Numbered from the stretch's first letter, positions 22,132 through 33,976 are shown. The stretch is 64,000 nucleotides of DNA from Gonatopus flavifemur (GCA_018340375.1 JAFFJZ010000011.1:1550001-1614000), one strand, 5' to 3'. A program made the numbers and translations. Notes: generated by a model not told the origin, from the letters alone.

Positions 22132-23675
22132 CATGCTTTGTTGATAATTTTACCTGATCGCATATCAAGTGATTCTTCCAACAAAGGTCAATCCTGTTGT
22201 CATCGACGCCTTGGTAAAATTATTACCAAAATTTTCTTTACAATGTGAGTCACTCGAAGAAAAATGAATTATACAAAATTCAAAATTAAATTATGAAAAC
22301 TTGTTAACATGCTCAAATATATGTATGTTTGGCTGCAATGTATGAAATTATAATGAGCGATGATATAAAATAATGAGTATTGAATCAACAATTCTTTGGA
22401 AGATGGTTCCAACATTTTCTAGAAAATTCATCTTATAATTTTGATTTATTGATTCACCCGCCCCCTCCTTCGCCTTTCGCATTCCGTGGAGAATTCTATC
22501 AATTGGAATCCGAATTGGATTTCCGTAGAGATTTCTTTCTCATTGATTTCCATATATTCTCAATTGAGTGCAAATCTAGAAAACTTTCAAATTATTTTGG
22601 AACTTTAATTTGTTTCTCACTTTTGAGATTTTGTTGAGCTCCTTTTGAGTTATGTTATCCGGCACGAAAACTTGAAAAGCCAACTTCAAGCAGCTCTAGC
22701 ACCGCCATTGTGTTTTTTTATAGCAACAAAACACGTATGAAAATAAAGCGTATAGAGCGGCCTTGGAGCGTAACCTCCCAGTCATCCAAGTGTCATTCAG
22801 AAGGGAATTTTAACATTTCCACGCTTTGTTTGTTCCAATGCCCGCTCTTTAGAATTTTAATTCTCACCACAAGATTTCCTCCTTGTAGATTTGACCTCAA
22901 ATATCACAATGTATTATATTCGAACTCAATAAGTACTCCTCCTTGTTTGTAATAAAATCTTCAAAACGGATCTCAGAAAAATTCCTGTTCACATTAGATT
23001 CCCCCCTAAAGTTGATTTTTGTGAAGATATATAATGACGCTTGAGATATGTTCTCTGTACTGCTGTCCTGAGCAAAAAAAGGCTGTATGTCAAAATTTTG
23101 AAGTTCCGAAATATCAAGCATTTTATTTAAACTTTTACATGTTAAATGATACAAACACCGTCATTTCTAAATCAGTTTTTTGAATAGTTTCCAATAGTTC
23201 AAAGATGTTTTGAATTGAAACGCCTGAAAAAACTATTCGAATATAAATACGTTAAAAATGGATGAATATTTTTTTTATATGCAGCCCCTTGACTCAGCAC
23301 AGCAGTGTAAAAAGGATTAGGCCATTCGAGTTATTTATAGAACTGAACGGTGTGAACCCAATCAGCACCCGAACTTTATGTGCTGTGAACCTTCATAGTA
23401 GTCCTAGATATACAAAGTACGTATAAAACATTCTGGTGCTACTAGGGAAGTGTCATGAATCGGAAAATATTCACCAGGATATAGGTTCTTGAATTATGTT
23501 GGTGATTGTAACGGAATTTTCATTTGTTATCAATTAATCGTTACCCAGGAAGCAAGAATTCACCTTCGCCTAAAACATCTCTCAGGAATATCTCAAAAAT
23601 GTCTCATCCAATGAATTTCACTGTCTTTAAAATGTACTCTATACATTCCTTGGAGTGAAAAATTCACTGTTGGAG
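22132..23675. other. Non-coding AT-rich stretch
   Basis: TTGGTAAAATTATTACCAAA near 22208 is a small local hairpin. Frames at 22380-22637, 22710-22952 and 22897-23154 are unrecognised. CCCAGGAAGCAAGAATTC at about 23546 resembles the CCCAGRTAGCA terminus seen elsewhere. Confidence 0.3.
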
Positions 23676-23872
23676 AGTGAAAATACTGCGAGTCCAGGAA
23701 AAGTGAAATTCTCCTTCTAAAGAGTGAATTCTCACTTCAACAGAGTGAAGCTTCAACTCGGTTTAATGAGTGGAGTCCTCACTCCCAGAGAGTGAAAATT
23801 CACTCTTATGGAGTGGAAACTCACTCTATGGGAGTGGAATCTCACTCTTGTTGGACTTGCAGTATTTTCACT
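23676..23872. mobile_element. MITE with AGAGTGAAAATTCACTCT interior
   Basis: AGTGAAAATACTGCGAGTCC on the left is mirrored by GGACTTGCAGTATTTTCACT on the right. Between them are six or more variants of GAGTGAAANTTCACTC, some with a spacer, giving a chain of short palindromes. Related single units lie on both sides (23652-23670, 23876-23915). Confidence 0.7.
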
Positions 23873-24002
23873 TTTTGGGAGTGGGTTTTCCCTCCAAGAT
23901 ATTTAGAGAGTGAACAGAGAAAGACACTTACAATACCAAAGTTTTCGAAATGATTGATGAACTTTTTCGATACTACACGTGATGATATGTTGTAATGGTA
24001 CT

Positions 24003-24187
24003 TACCCAACAAACACGACGTCTAAAAGTTGACGAATTGCATAAGACGTTTTGTAGATTACGGAAAAAAATATTGTCACCATCCAAAATCTCGTCAAAAG
24101 TGTATCATTGATACAATAAATCGAATTGCCATGGGAACGACATGTTCTTTCGTTTTGACCTGGAGATATCGTTGTGTCGAACAACAT
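24003..24187 (-). other. Weak minus-strand exon candidate
   Basis: On the minus strand a frame of about 60 codons ends at GTTGG|GTAAGTAC, a strong donor (plus-strand ACTTACCC at 24001). It begins MLFDTTISPGQNE. The product is unrecognised and no promoter-like pocket lies upstream, so chance is more likely. Confidence 0.12.
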
Positions 24188-24589
24188 GCAGTATGTTTAT
24201 AACTTTTCTTCGTTGAAAATATTGTGTATGGCAATGGTAACGAGACTGGGAAGTGATGATGGCAATATTGTTTCTCCCATGTATGTAATAGATATCTTTT
24301 GGAGTATTCATGGAAAAAAGTTCCACTTGGATTCTGCATAAGTTGCTGTTGATTTGACGTAACTGCTCACGTGAATGCAATTGAATTCAAATTTACATTT
24401 GAACCAATGTTAAATGAGAATAAAGATATTCACATGCTTAAGAACCATTGGACCAGTCGTAGCCATCAATCTGTTGAATGAACTATGCAATTCGAATACT
24501 TATTGATGGATTCTATTTGTCCATAAGTGACTTTTATTAACGCTAATCATTGAATTCCGAAAAGTAGATGAAGTTGTTCTGCCAGACAA

Positions 24590-24722
24590 GGCAAAAAAGT
24601 GGTCGACTCAATTTTTTGTCCAAAATGAGATTCTTGTACCATTCGATCCAGAAAATTCCCCTGAATTGGATGCCATGAAGAAAGAATTTTCAACGAAAAT
24701 TGAGTCAACCACATTTTTGTCC
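24590..24722. repeat. Short inverted repeat, about 38-bp arms
   Basis: GGCAAAAAAGTGGTCGACTC pairs with the reverse complement of GAGTCAACCACATTTTTGTCC. The loop is about 55 bp. It is probably a decayed MITE. The two minus-strand frames at 24547-24952 run through it. Confidence 0.5.
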
Positions 24723-25710
24723 AGTATCGGAGTGTTCTCATGAAAACACCTTTGGAAATCAAATCCAAAAATGTCAGAAAAACACATTTTATCGTCGAAA
24801 CATGAGTTCATTGGTAAATATTTATCTGAGACCCAGGCGTCATCGTTGATGCTATTCTTTTCGCGTAAATATGGTTGAATACTGCGCAAAAGCAGAAGGA
24901 AGCGAGTTACACGGTAAACAACCAAGTCATTTTCAATTTTATTTTCGATCAAATTCTTTCTTTTTGGCTTTCAAATTAACATTGATGAGGAAAAAAATTA
25001 TTCTAGTAGGTACGTCTTATTCTTTGACCCAATATGGGTTTTATATGACTCTAAATTATCATTCTTAATAACATAATTCATTGAAAAATTTGATTACATC
25101 GTATATGATGTTTGAAGATTTATTTGAAAAAGTTGAAGCTAGCGAAGGCAGAAACAGAAATTATTGTTTGCGTATTTGGATGAAGTAATGAAATAAAATT
25201 GAATAAATTCCAACATAGTACGAAAATCAGCGTGACTAACATACAGCAAAATGTTTCTTGTTTATAATATCGATCATCTCCCCTCTTGGAGATCTTGAAT
25301 TATATCCGAGATAGTCACATGATGCTCATTTGTGCATGATTTGCATCATGTCTTGACGATAAGACAACCCCGATAAAAATGGCCGTCAGAAATGGACAGA
25401 ACCTCTATTTGAATCTGAAACGAATGAAACTTACTTTCATCCTGAAGATTAGCTGATTTCAAGATGTAGTCAAAACTAGCCCTGTGTCAATTGGAAGTGA
25501 GCACCGAAAACTAATGCTGACACAATGAAAAAGACTGAATCAGTATGTTCAATAACATCTGTGGAACATCCGAAAGACTATTAGGATTCATTTTTTGTAC
25601 AGTTTCAAATGACCAAACTCTGAGGAATATCTCCGAAATTCACACAAAAGTTATATAATAATATAATAGTAATGTTAAACGTTATACGAATATCACAGAA
25701 ACGTTTCAGA

Positions 25711-26155
25711 GATGTTTGAAGAGGTTTCGGTTAAGGAAGTTATTATCATATCAAAAAATTCTATTCTACAATTTGCACCTGATAAGTTTTTTCTCTCTTA
25801 CAAGAAACGAATGCAGATTATTTTCATGTTTCTTAATTCCTCATCCGTAATTTTCGATCCAATCTTTATTTGGCCAAATGTTGTGTGTGCCATTGAGGAT
25901 AGGGTGGTTCTCAGGTACATGGTGAACAACGAAGGTAGAGATTCGAACGTCTCTCGAATGTGTAACGAAACGTTATATACGAGCCAGATCCTTCGTTCCC
26001 TACGGGCAACACGAAGCAACCATTTCTCATATCAGTTTAGCCGACACTTTCGAGAACTTGCTCGGAGTGCCTGGGGCGTCGCGACGTCACCCGATGCCTT
26101 GTTCCTTACCCTCTTCCCTCCTTTCGTTCTATGTATACTTTACATCAACCAGTAA
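25711..26155 (+). CDS. Unrecognised 147-codon ORF, doubtful
   Basis: ATG at 25711 opens a frame to a TAA at about 26153-26155. The first half is AT-rich and hydrophobic; the second half, from about 25900, lies in a GC-rich pocket and encodes basic, Ser- and Arg-rich sequence (LRSLRATRSNHFS). That change of composition inside one frame argues against a single protein. I recognise no domain, and no promoter or splice site clearly belongs to it. At this composition an ORF of this length is only mildly unexpected by chance. Confidence 0.15.
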
Positions 26156-26700
26156 AGCCTTATAGCTAACCTCCAAACCTTGAACAGAGTCATGTGCGCT
26201 ACCAAGGGTTTCCACATTTCTCTTCCTTCTATAGTCCTTCCTAACCACTGAACGAGGGTATGAGGGTCCGCGACCCTCTCTTACTCTCATTTATAGCGCG
26301 ACCAAACGCCCGCGGCCTTGAGATAAGTGATACTCGGAACTTAACAAACCCGGGATGTGTAATGATAAAACATCCCTCCTATTTTGTCTTGTTGTTCCCG
26401 TGTATACATCAAATTTGGGAATATTCTATGTTTTTGATAGATTCATCATTGAATCCATTTTTCTTAGTTGTCTGTGATTTTGAGACTGCAAGAACCCAAA
26501 TTTCATCAAATTACCCGTGGACATGATTCTCAAGTAAGCCTGTACAGCGCAACCACCGATCGCCGGACTTTTCTCCGTCGCATCTACGTTGCTTCTCCAT
26601 TCCTCCACCTTATTATATCCACCTCTCCCTTTTGTCCTCCTCACCTTCACGGAGATGCGACCTGGACATCGGTGGATATGCTGTTGAGACGAGTATCTAA
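25900..26700. promoter_or_regulatory. GC-rich pocket, possible regulatory region
   Basis: CpG-containing blocks (GGCGTCGCGACGTCACC, GCCCGCGGCCTTGAG, CACCGATCGCCGGAC) stand out from the background. TATATACG occurs at about 25975. CACCGATCGCCGGAC near 26557 and GTCGCATC near 26577 face GATGCGACCTGGAC and CATCGGTGG near 26654-26675, forming a loose inverted repeat. No transcript can be assigned. Confidence 0.25.
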
Positions 26701-27439
26701 TTATGAACCCTCAATTTCAATTCAGATTTTGGTCGAAGGGTTATAACAGTGTCAAAGACTGGAAACCAAGGTATTTCGTTGGAGTTTCGTTTGAAAAAAA
26801 CGGCTGCACCGGTTGACATGAACTTTTGTATGTTTATTAAATGAGTTATGAAGTACTGAGTCAAGAAAAAACTGATCCCCTTGCGGTTGGCACCATACAT
26901 CCAACATTATCAGACGCTCGAAATCAAAAAGTCAGGAAGATGATTAAATTACAGTAGAATAGCTATCGTAGCATCGTAAGAAATTTAGAAATTTTGACTA
27001 GAGAAAAATGGCGGCGATTTGAAAAAAATTTGAATTTCTCACTGAAATTTTGCAGTAAATTGTTAATAAAAAAACCAAGTAATTAATAAAAGAACTGTAA
27101 GTTGCTGCGATAGCGATGTGTTTTTCGAAGAGAATTCGTTTTGAATCAAATCGATTGGACCAAATGTGATTGAGTTTTGCTGTCAACCAGAACAAAAAAA
27201 GTAATTCCGAGGAAAACACATTTCAAGTTTTAAAAGGGGAAAATCGCGCGATGCAAATTAAATACTAATATAGAACATATACACATACACACATATGCAC
27301 ATGATATGTATATTTTGTTGAATTTTAAATCGATTTTTTATTCAAACTGTTATAACCCCTCAAATTTAGAATCAATGTAGATGATGGGAAATATTTTCGT
27401 TTAATCTGAAATTAATTTCAGAAGAAGTTGAGTGTCTTA

Positions 27440-27602
27440 CATTGTGAAAAAAGATAATGGAGTCAACTACATATGTAGTTGAATATGGAGAACAACTGCA
27501 CGTAATTGAGCTGACAGAATATTCGATGAACGCAATCATATATAGTTGAGTTTACTGAACAATTCTGTTGACTCAACTACATTCTGTTGATCGCCATATT
27601 CA
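27440..27602. repeat. Element with GTTGAGTCAACTACA-type internal repeats
   Basis: GAGTCAACTACATATGTAGT, GTTGAGTTTACTGAAC and TTGACTCAACTACATTCTG are variants of one self-complementary motif. CATTGTGAAAAAAG at 27440 resembles a CACTGTGAAAA terminus. The right terminus is unclear. Confidence 0.4.
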
Positions 27603-27950
27603 ACTTTGTATGTGCACCGTTGAAAGAAACTGGAATTTTCCGGTACCCAGTTTAAAATTTCAGTTCATGATAAATTTTTCACTTTACGTACAAAAAAATT
27701 TCTGTTGTATCGGAATTTTTCTCTATTTTACAAGAAATTCCACGTTTTTACCTCAATAATCCAGTATAGATACAAGAATTCACCGTCACATGTACTGGGA
27801 TTTTCACGATTCGAATGTAATTCTCCAGCACAAATGTACAGATTGATTGCTTTCAGTTTGGTACTGGAATTTTTTGGAATGGTAATATTTACTATTCTCT
27901 CCTCTCCGTGTTCTTTTTAGGGTATAGTTGACTGCAGTTTTTTTTCTCAG
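27603..27950. mobile_element. MITE with CTGGAATTTT-type interior and stacked right ends
   Basis: Blocks such as ACTGGAATTTTCCGGTAC, GTACTGGGATTTTCAC and GTACTGGAATTTTTTGG resemble the interior of the 54.5 kb element. GGTAATATTTACTATTC and CTCCTCTCCGTG (27883-27910) match half of the mini-element at 46508-46579. TTTTTTTTCTCAGTGTA closes at 27953. At least two insertions seem to be stacked. Confidence 0.45.
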
Positions 27951-28033
27951 TGTAGACATAAATATATTTATGAATGAGAGAACTCTTGTGGAAGACATTA
28001 CATGGTCATTCATCTGGGATCTCTTTGATATAG
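27951..28033 (+). CDS. Possible exon with a MITE-derived splice acceptor
   Basis: The MITE end TTTTTTTTCTCAG|TG is also a textbook 3' splice site. The next 83 bp stay open in the frame that includes MNERTLVEDITWSFIWDLFD (ATG at 27970) and end at ATAG|GTAAGTC, a full-consensus donor. It would be an 83-nt exon ending in phase 1. The protein is unrecognised and there is no GC shift. A real exapted exon and a chance pairing of signals are both possible. Confidence 0.2.
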
Positions 28034-29139
28034 GTAAGTCCTATGCTATCACAACCAATTATTTGGATAATTCACATTCTTCCATGAACGAAAAATCCTG
28101 ATTGAGCATTACTAAAGAAAACGCTCATAGAAATCCCTGGAAAAAAGAAATAATAGAAACCAATCTGAAGGGTCAAAAACCATGGAGGGTAAATGCACTA
28201 GGGAATGAATGGGCACTCGTGAATGAAAGCTGTCTGTCCAATGTATCAAAACATAATTCGAAACTAATTTGACCCCATCGAAAGTTATTGTGACAGATAT
28301 CGATATTTGTTACATAATAGATTATAGCTTGAGAGTTTCGCAACATGCGGTTTCATGCAACAAACAAGAAAATGGCAGACTTTTGACATTTTCGATTTTC
28401 TTTCCAACATTAATTGTTCAAACAATCAACTAAATATTACGAAGAATTTTGGATCAAACGGAAGCTATACATATGTAGAATGAATTCACCGAATTTCAGC
28501 TCAACAAGTGCAAGAATTTTTTTTCAGAATGTCAGTCCGATAAATAAACATTGTTTCAAGAAAAACGCGTTTCAAGTTTTCTTTTCTTTTTTTTAAATAC
28601 ATCGAGAACACGTTGATGAATGAATGACACTGTGTAGGAGGTGTCAAAAATGACCCGTCAACGTGAAATGATCACACGTTGTTTCGACGATCACATTAAA
28701 CGCCATATATCTGGATCATTCGCACACTCGTTCTTCGTTATGCATGCAATTGATATCCCATCTTCTGTGAATATGAGCGGACGCAGTATTATTTAACAAA
28801 ATCCAATACGAAATGACTACGTTTGATGTGAAGTAAGATCAAATTTGACTGTTCACTTTCTCACTATTCTCTGGGATACTTCACAGTAGAATCTATTTCA
28901 TTTATGGGTTTGGACGTCATCCAACGATATTTTGAACTATATCTATCGAATAATTCATTGTGAATGAAGTGATTTCCAATTTTAAAGAGTTTGGAGAGAT
29001 GTGATCCTTTCTTAATAGTGCAAAATGATTTCAGCCATCATTTTATCCAGCATCAATTTTTATCATCCAATTTTTGTTTTCTTAGTTTTTGATTCATGTC
29101 ATATATGTGTAGCTATGCTTCTGATTTGTGATATTTCAA
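28034..29139. other. Non-coding AT-rich stretch
   Basis: No repeats or exons recognised between the donor-like site and the giant inverted repeat. The frame at 29025-29267 runs into the left arm of that repeat. Confidence 0.3.
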
Positions 29140-30425
29140 TCGAAGACCCGGATTTAATAACTCGCCGAGCACTCAAACACGTTTCGGATCTGATCCACGA
29201 GACCAGGAAAACGAGGAGAAAAAATTGGTCAAAACGAAAAATGAAGAATATAGCCTGTTGGAACTGATCAAAACACACATTTTCCTCATGAAAAATTTTT
29301 GTCTATCATCAATAGTTAGTGAGATGAAAATTGAAAAGTTTTATTTCCCCAAAATCAATATAATCTAAAGTATATTTTGCGATTTCTCAGCGAGAAGTCA
29401 TGGGAATGACTTGAAATTTGCTATACAGCTCATCATTGATCCTCCGAAGACAACTAGTGAATTCAATTTGTTGGAATATTTCATCATCCAATGAATATTC
29501 AATAACAAACACAAACTGTTATCAAGTTTCCACGGAAAAAGGTGTCGAGGGAATTTTCGATTTGGGAAAACTCAAAGCGACAAAATTGTTCGTCAAGGTT
29601 CGAAGAAGTTTTCCTGAAATTTTCAAATCAATTGGGTGAAAAATGTGGAAGATAGTTGACGATGTTTACGATGCCGTAACTCAGTTATGAACCATCGCGC
29701 ACATAGCGTCGTGTTTCGTAGTTGAATAGCATTGCCGTAACGGTAAGCGAGTCGCAGCATCGTAAACATTGTTAAATATCTTCCACATTTTTCACCCAAT
29801 TCATCTGAAAATTTCAGGAAAACTTCTTCGAACCTTGACGAGCAACTTTGTCGCTTTGAGTTTTCCTAAATCAAAAATTCCCTCGACACCTTTTTTCGTG
29901 GAAACTTGATAACAGCTTGTGTTTATTATTGAATACTCATTGGATGATGAAATATTCCAACAAATTGAACTCACTAATTGTCTTCGGAGGATCAATGATG
30001 AGCTGTATAGCAAATTTCAAGTCATTCCCATGACTTCTCGCTGAGTAACCGCAAAATATACTTTGGATTATATTGATTTTGAGGAAATACAAATTTTCAC
30101 TTTTTAATTTTCATCTCACTAACTATCGATGATAGACAAACATCGTTCATGAGAAGAATGTGGATTTGGATGAGTTCTAACAGGGTATATTTTTTATTTT
30201 TCATTTTGACGAATTTTTTTCTTCTCGTTCTACTAGTCCCCTGGATTAGATCCGAAACGTATTCGAGCGCTCAATGACCCTCGCATGTATGTACCATGGA
30301 GCCTACACCGTCCCAGTATGGGCCCCATCCTGCTCATATAGGCCTAAGAGTGGGCTAGAGTGGGGCCAGAGTGGGCCGGAGCTTATACACGCTAGGGGAG
30401 TTATTAAATCCAGGTCTTCAATTCA
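29140..30425. repeat. Giant inverted repeat, possible long-hairpin RNA locus
   Basis: The left arm is about 29140-29682 and the right arm about 29749-30425, with a 66-bp centre. I aligned 29401-29625 to the reverse complement of the right arm by hand: ten differences, all transitions, no indels. Outer parts are more diverged. The right arm also holds a 107-bp insertion (30275-30381) absent from the left. Matching frames of 73 and 70 codons (29418-29639 +, 29801-30013 -) share a start like MLYSSSLILRRQL, but about half the differences change the residue, so they show no sign of selection as protein. Possible sources are an inverted duplication, a foldback transposon or an endo-siRNA hairpin locus. 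Confidence 0.85.
30275..30381 (+). repeat. CATGTATGTAYCATG...GTGGGG repeat, copy 2, inserted in the right arm
   Basis: The block from CGCATGTATGTACCATGG to CACGCTAGGGGAGTTATT aligns with 8019-8122. The left arm of the giant inverted repeat reads directly across this point (GGATTTAATAACTC next to CGAGCACTC), so the repeat was inserted after the arms formed, or was lost from the left. Confidence 0.65.
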
Positions 30426-32430
30426 TCATTCATTCATATATGGTAGCTCATGTACCTATTATTATTTCTCATTCGAATGGATAGGTTAGACCTGTATACT
30501 TTCTTCCTATTGTATGATCTCTTGTTCATAAATGGGGGAAGTAATTCCAAGAGGATCGTTTTATCTTCATCTATGTTTAAGATGATCTTGCATGAAATTT
30601 TGAAAATACGGTCATGAAGTACAACAATGAAACGGTTTGAAATATTTTCGATATGCAGAAAGTTCTATTATTCAATCTTATTGGTAGTAGATTTGTCCAC
30701 ATCGAAATTACAATGTCATATCCCATTAAAATGAGGGTTGTCAAGTCAATGCATTGATTTTGTGATCTGCAGTCAATATAAGCCATGAAAATAAGCGTAT
30801 TAACGTTCTAATTTATCAGTTAGTGATTCCTCTTGAAGGACTATATCACTGAGCATTCCCTTGATAAAGAAAAACCCAACTAAATCATATCTCTGTAAGA
30901 TATATGAATTTTCGTTCCGTTCTGTTATTGGTGCAACTGCGTTTTTCAGCCTTATTTACTCTCCTCCGTGTCTCATTTTTTTCAAGATATAAAAATTTAT
31001 GCATATTTCCAAATTAAGGAATCGTTTATTCCATGACACAGTAATTACGTCATAAAATATTGATCAGTTAGGAAATACAAAGCGAAGAAAATCGCGATTT
31101 CCTTAATCGTTTTATTACTGGTGCCTCCACCCTAATGCTCCTATAGATTGATCCAACGACTCCTTTGTTGCTTCAAGTATGTATTGAGGGGATCATTTTA
31201 AATAGTTTTCCTCCATAGCCATTCTGTATATATCAACTGCACGAATCCATAATTTTCAAAAAATCCATGTTTCGAAAAGAATAACAGACTGTCCCCACAA
31301 CCCTTGATTGGTATCGCGGTCTGTGATACCGCTGAGGAAAAAGTTTCAATATCTCAAATATTCTATCTATGTCTCCGTCTCTTCGAAGTGGAAATAATAC
31401 CATGAAATAGACTACAACCGAAATATTCAAATTTGAAAATTTTTGACAAAAATAACGATACCAATTAGAGGTTAATATATGAATAACAAAAACCGGCATT
31501 GCATCAAGTACCCATGTGAACATAAATATTGATCCAAGACTTCAGTCCGATCGAGGTCCGAGTTTTAAAACTTGGGCCAACATCGAACGGAAATTGGTCC
31601 CAAGTTCATACTCGTATGGGTACACTCAAATACACTTTCTCTGACTTCCGCTACTATTATTATAATTCGAAAGTGTCTTTGCTACAGGCTTTATTACCGA
31701 TTTTCTCTCTTTCTATTTCAAGAACTAACTTCAGTTTATCGTGCAATTAGCCATTTTCGATTTTGCTGGATCATGGGAGCAAAAAATAGGGGAAAGGGAA
31801 ATCACAAAAGTAATCGATATATTCGACTCTTTCTTTCATTTTTTTTCTTTTTTATTCGAATTGCTTTGTTCATTTTTCTCGTCCTCGTTCCCATGATATA
31901 TATATATATATATGTGTATTTACAAACATATCGCAAGACGGTGATATTTTTTCTCACATGATTTATTTTCGGCAAGCTATTATTCAATGAAAGTAACAGC
32001 TTCAAGACGTGCATAAGTCTGATGAATGTGTACCTTAAGTTGTATTCCCAAATGTGTTCCTTGCCACATCGGAGATGTGATAAATTCGTCCCAATCTTCC
32101 AGTCGGATACTGAAATTTCACCTACTTCCATTTGATTCAATGCATCATATTATTTGTTTAGCACATGAAAGAAATGGTCCATCGTTTGAATTCAATTTCA
32201 ATAAATTGACCTCGTGATTGTATAGATACAATGAAAATAGTAAATCAAATTAAGAAAAAAATATTGAATAATACTAAAGTTTCACATGGTTAAGAATAAA
32301 TAGTCCCCCGTAAAATTTTTATCGCCGCCGTCGGATCAAACAATACAGCACATGTGTTTTAGTAATATTTTTATAGCAATGAGATTTTAAGTAGTATACG
32401 GGAAAGTAAGAATGACATTCAAAGTTTTTT
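30426..32430. other. Non-coding AT-rich stretch with an (AT)n run
   Basis: A short (AT)n tract lies at about 31897-31913. CTCTCCTCCGTGTC near 30960 resembles a MITE terminus without a partner. Frames at 31233-31523, 31572-31961 and 31802-32140 are overlapping, AT-rich and unrecognised. Confidence 0.3.
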
Positions 32431-32600
32431 TTTATTCAAATGTTCGCAACAGGGATGTTACACAATCAAAGTGGCGATTCGATGTCACAATGATGTCAGT
32501 ATGATGATAGGATTATGTGGTCGACACATGATCGTCAAATTACCATGCTGACTGTGCAACATCCTTGTTGCGGACATTTGAATGTAAACGGATTTCAAAT
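32431..32600. mobile_element. Palindromic element, AAATGTTCGCAACAGG arms, copy 1
   Basis: ATTCAAATGTTCGCAACAGG pairs with the reverse complement of CTTGTTGCGGACATTTGAAT. The arms run inward through GGATGTTACACA, and GTAAACGGATTTC flanks the right. The same design occurs at 37068-37272. No coding content. Confidence 0.7.
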
Positions 32601-32752
32601 TGGTCCGCCTTGCTTCGTGGGATCGGTCCAACAAGAATAGAGCAGTTGTATTTCAAAGTTCAAAATAGGAAATGTTTGCTTTTTCCAATGTAAGCATAAT
32701 TTTGATTTCATCATTCCAACATAATATCCCGCACTTTTGTTCGAAATTGTGG

Positions 32753-33009
32753 TACACTGTAAACAATGTGGGAAGTTTTTCTCTACACTGTTGATAGATT
32801 TTGCACCTTCATCGTGGGGGAATTGTGTTTCCATAAAAAATGAGGGAATTTTCCACCACTTCGAGGAATTATTTCATTTTTTAGGTGTTGAATCCTCTAC
32901 AAATGAAAGAAAAGTCCACCAAATTATGGTGAAGAATTCCTCATTTATGGAAGAACTTTGTTGCCATCATTTTTGGGGGGAAAATTCCACAATCATTTTT
33001 TACAGTGTA
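32753..33009 (+). mobile_element. MITE, CACTGTAAA termini, GTGGAATTTTCC family, copy 1
   Basis: TA-CACTGTAAACAATGTGG starts it and TTTTTTACAGTG-TA ends it. The interior includes ATAGATTTTGCACCTTCATC, TGGAAGAACTTTGTTGCC and GGGGGGAAAATTCCAC. It aligns end to end with 58811-59064 in the same orientation, and with 33721-33976 and 35016-35267 inverted. The frame at 32737-33042 spans it and is an artefact. Confidence 0.85.
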
Positions 33010-33720
33010 ATCGACGTTTTGATAAAATGCCTTCATGAATAAAATTCTTGATCCAATCAAGATTTACCCGATTATGGTATCTAAGTGTATTTTTGATAGT
33101 GCTTCATCTTATCGAAGAGAATGTCGTAAATTCCAGGCAATTATAGTCAGGTCGATGCGAATATAACTGGTGCTTGAATTCTCCTCAGGGAAAGTTCTCA
33201 ACCTCTCTCTTTTTCTCCTTTCTTCTCTCGATATTTCGACCGAATGAAAAATGTTTGAAGTTAATTCGAGCCGACCTAAAATTATTTCCTAGTCTTTCTT
33301 GACGCATTTTTCACGCTCGAATAGGATAACCGATATCACGGAACATTCGAATTGTTGACGGTTTATCGATATGAGAAAATGATACAGTTAAACTCAGTTC
33401 AGTCGTGTACCACCATTTCCACAATTCACGAGGTGGAGGCGAAAACTGATTTCTCTCTCATTATATTAGTGATTGTTCCCTTTTCCCGAATTTTGATGTT
33501 CCCTTAGATTTTCATTCCACTCAGATGCGAAAACTTGCCAGACTCTGTCTTTGTATAGACTGCCAAAAGAAGATGTTGTGCTGCACAGAGAAAAATAATG
33601 TAGTTAAATAGTATTATTTCGTCAAATGTCGTCACAATTACCTGACATTCTTAGAGGTTCTCTCGTAGAATGTAGTAAAAATGATCGCAGTTGTAATATT
33701 CTATTCCACATTTGAAGAGC
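33010..33720. other. Non-coding stretch between two MITE copies
   Basis: CACAGAGAAAAATAATGTAG at about 33585 looks like one end of a CACNGAGAAAA element. Otherwise plain AT-rich DNA. Confidence 0.3.
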
Positions 33721-33976
33721 ACACTGTAAAAAATGATTGTGGAATTTTCCCCCAAAAAATGGTGGCAGCAAACTTCCCCCACAGATGGGAAATTTCGCAC
33801 CATAATTTGGTGAACTTTTCCTCCGTTTGTGGAGGATTCAACATCAAAAAAACAAAATAATTCCTCAAAGTGGTGGGAAATTCTCTCATTTTTGAAAGAA
33901 AAACAATTCTCTCACGATGAAGGGACGAAATCCACCAACAATGTAAAGGAAAACTCCGTAAATTTTTTACAGTGTA
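33721..33976 (-). mobile_element. MITE, GTGGAATTTTCC family, copy 2
   Basis: This is an inverted relative of 32753-33009. It reads CACTGTAAAAAATGATTGTG, CCCCCAAAAAATGGTGGCAG, AATAATTCCTCAAAGTGG and TTTTTTACAGTG-TA. The frames at 33701-33982 and 33829-34086 derive from it. Confidence 0.85.

Noticed and set aside
29418..30013. Paired ORFs of 73 and 70 codons in the two arms of the giant repeat, as a duplicated gene
   Set aside because: The shared frame follows from shared DNA. About half of the differences change the residue, and no start context or splice signals support it.
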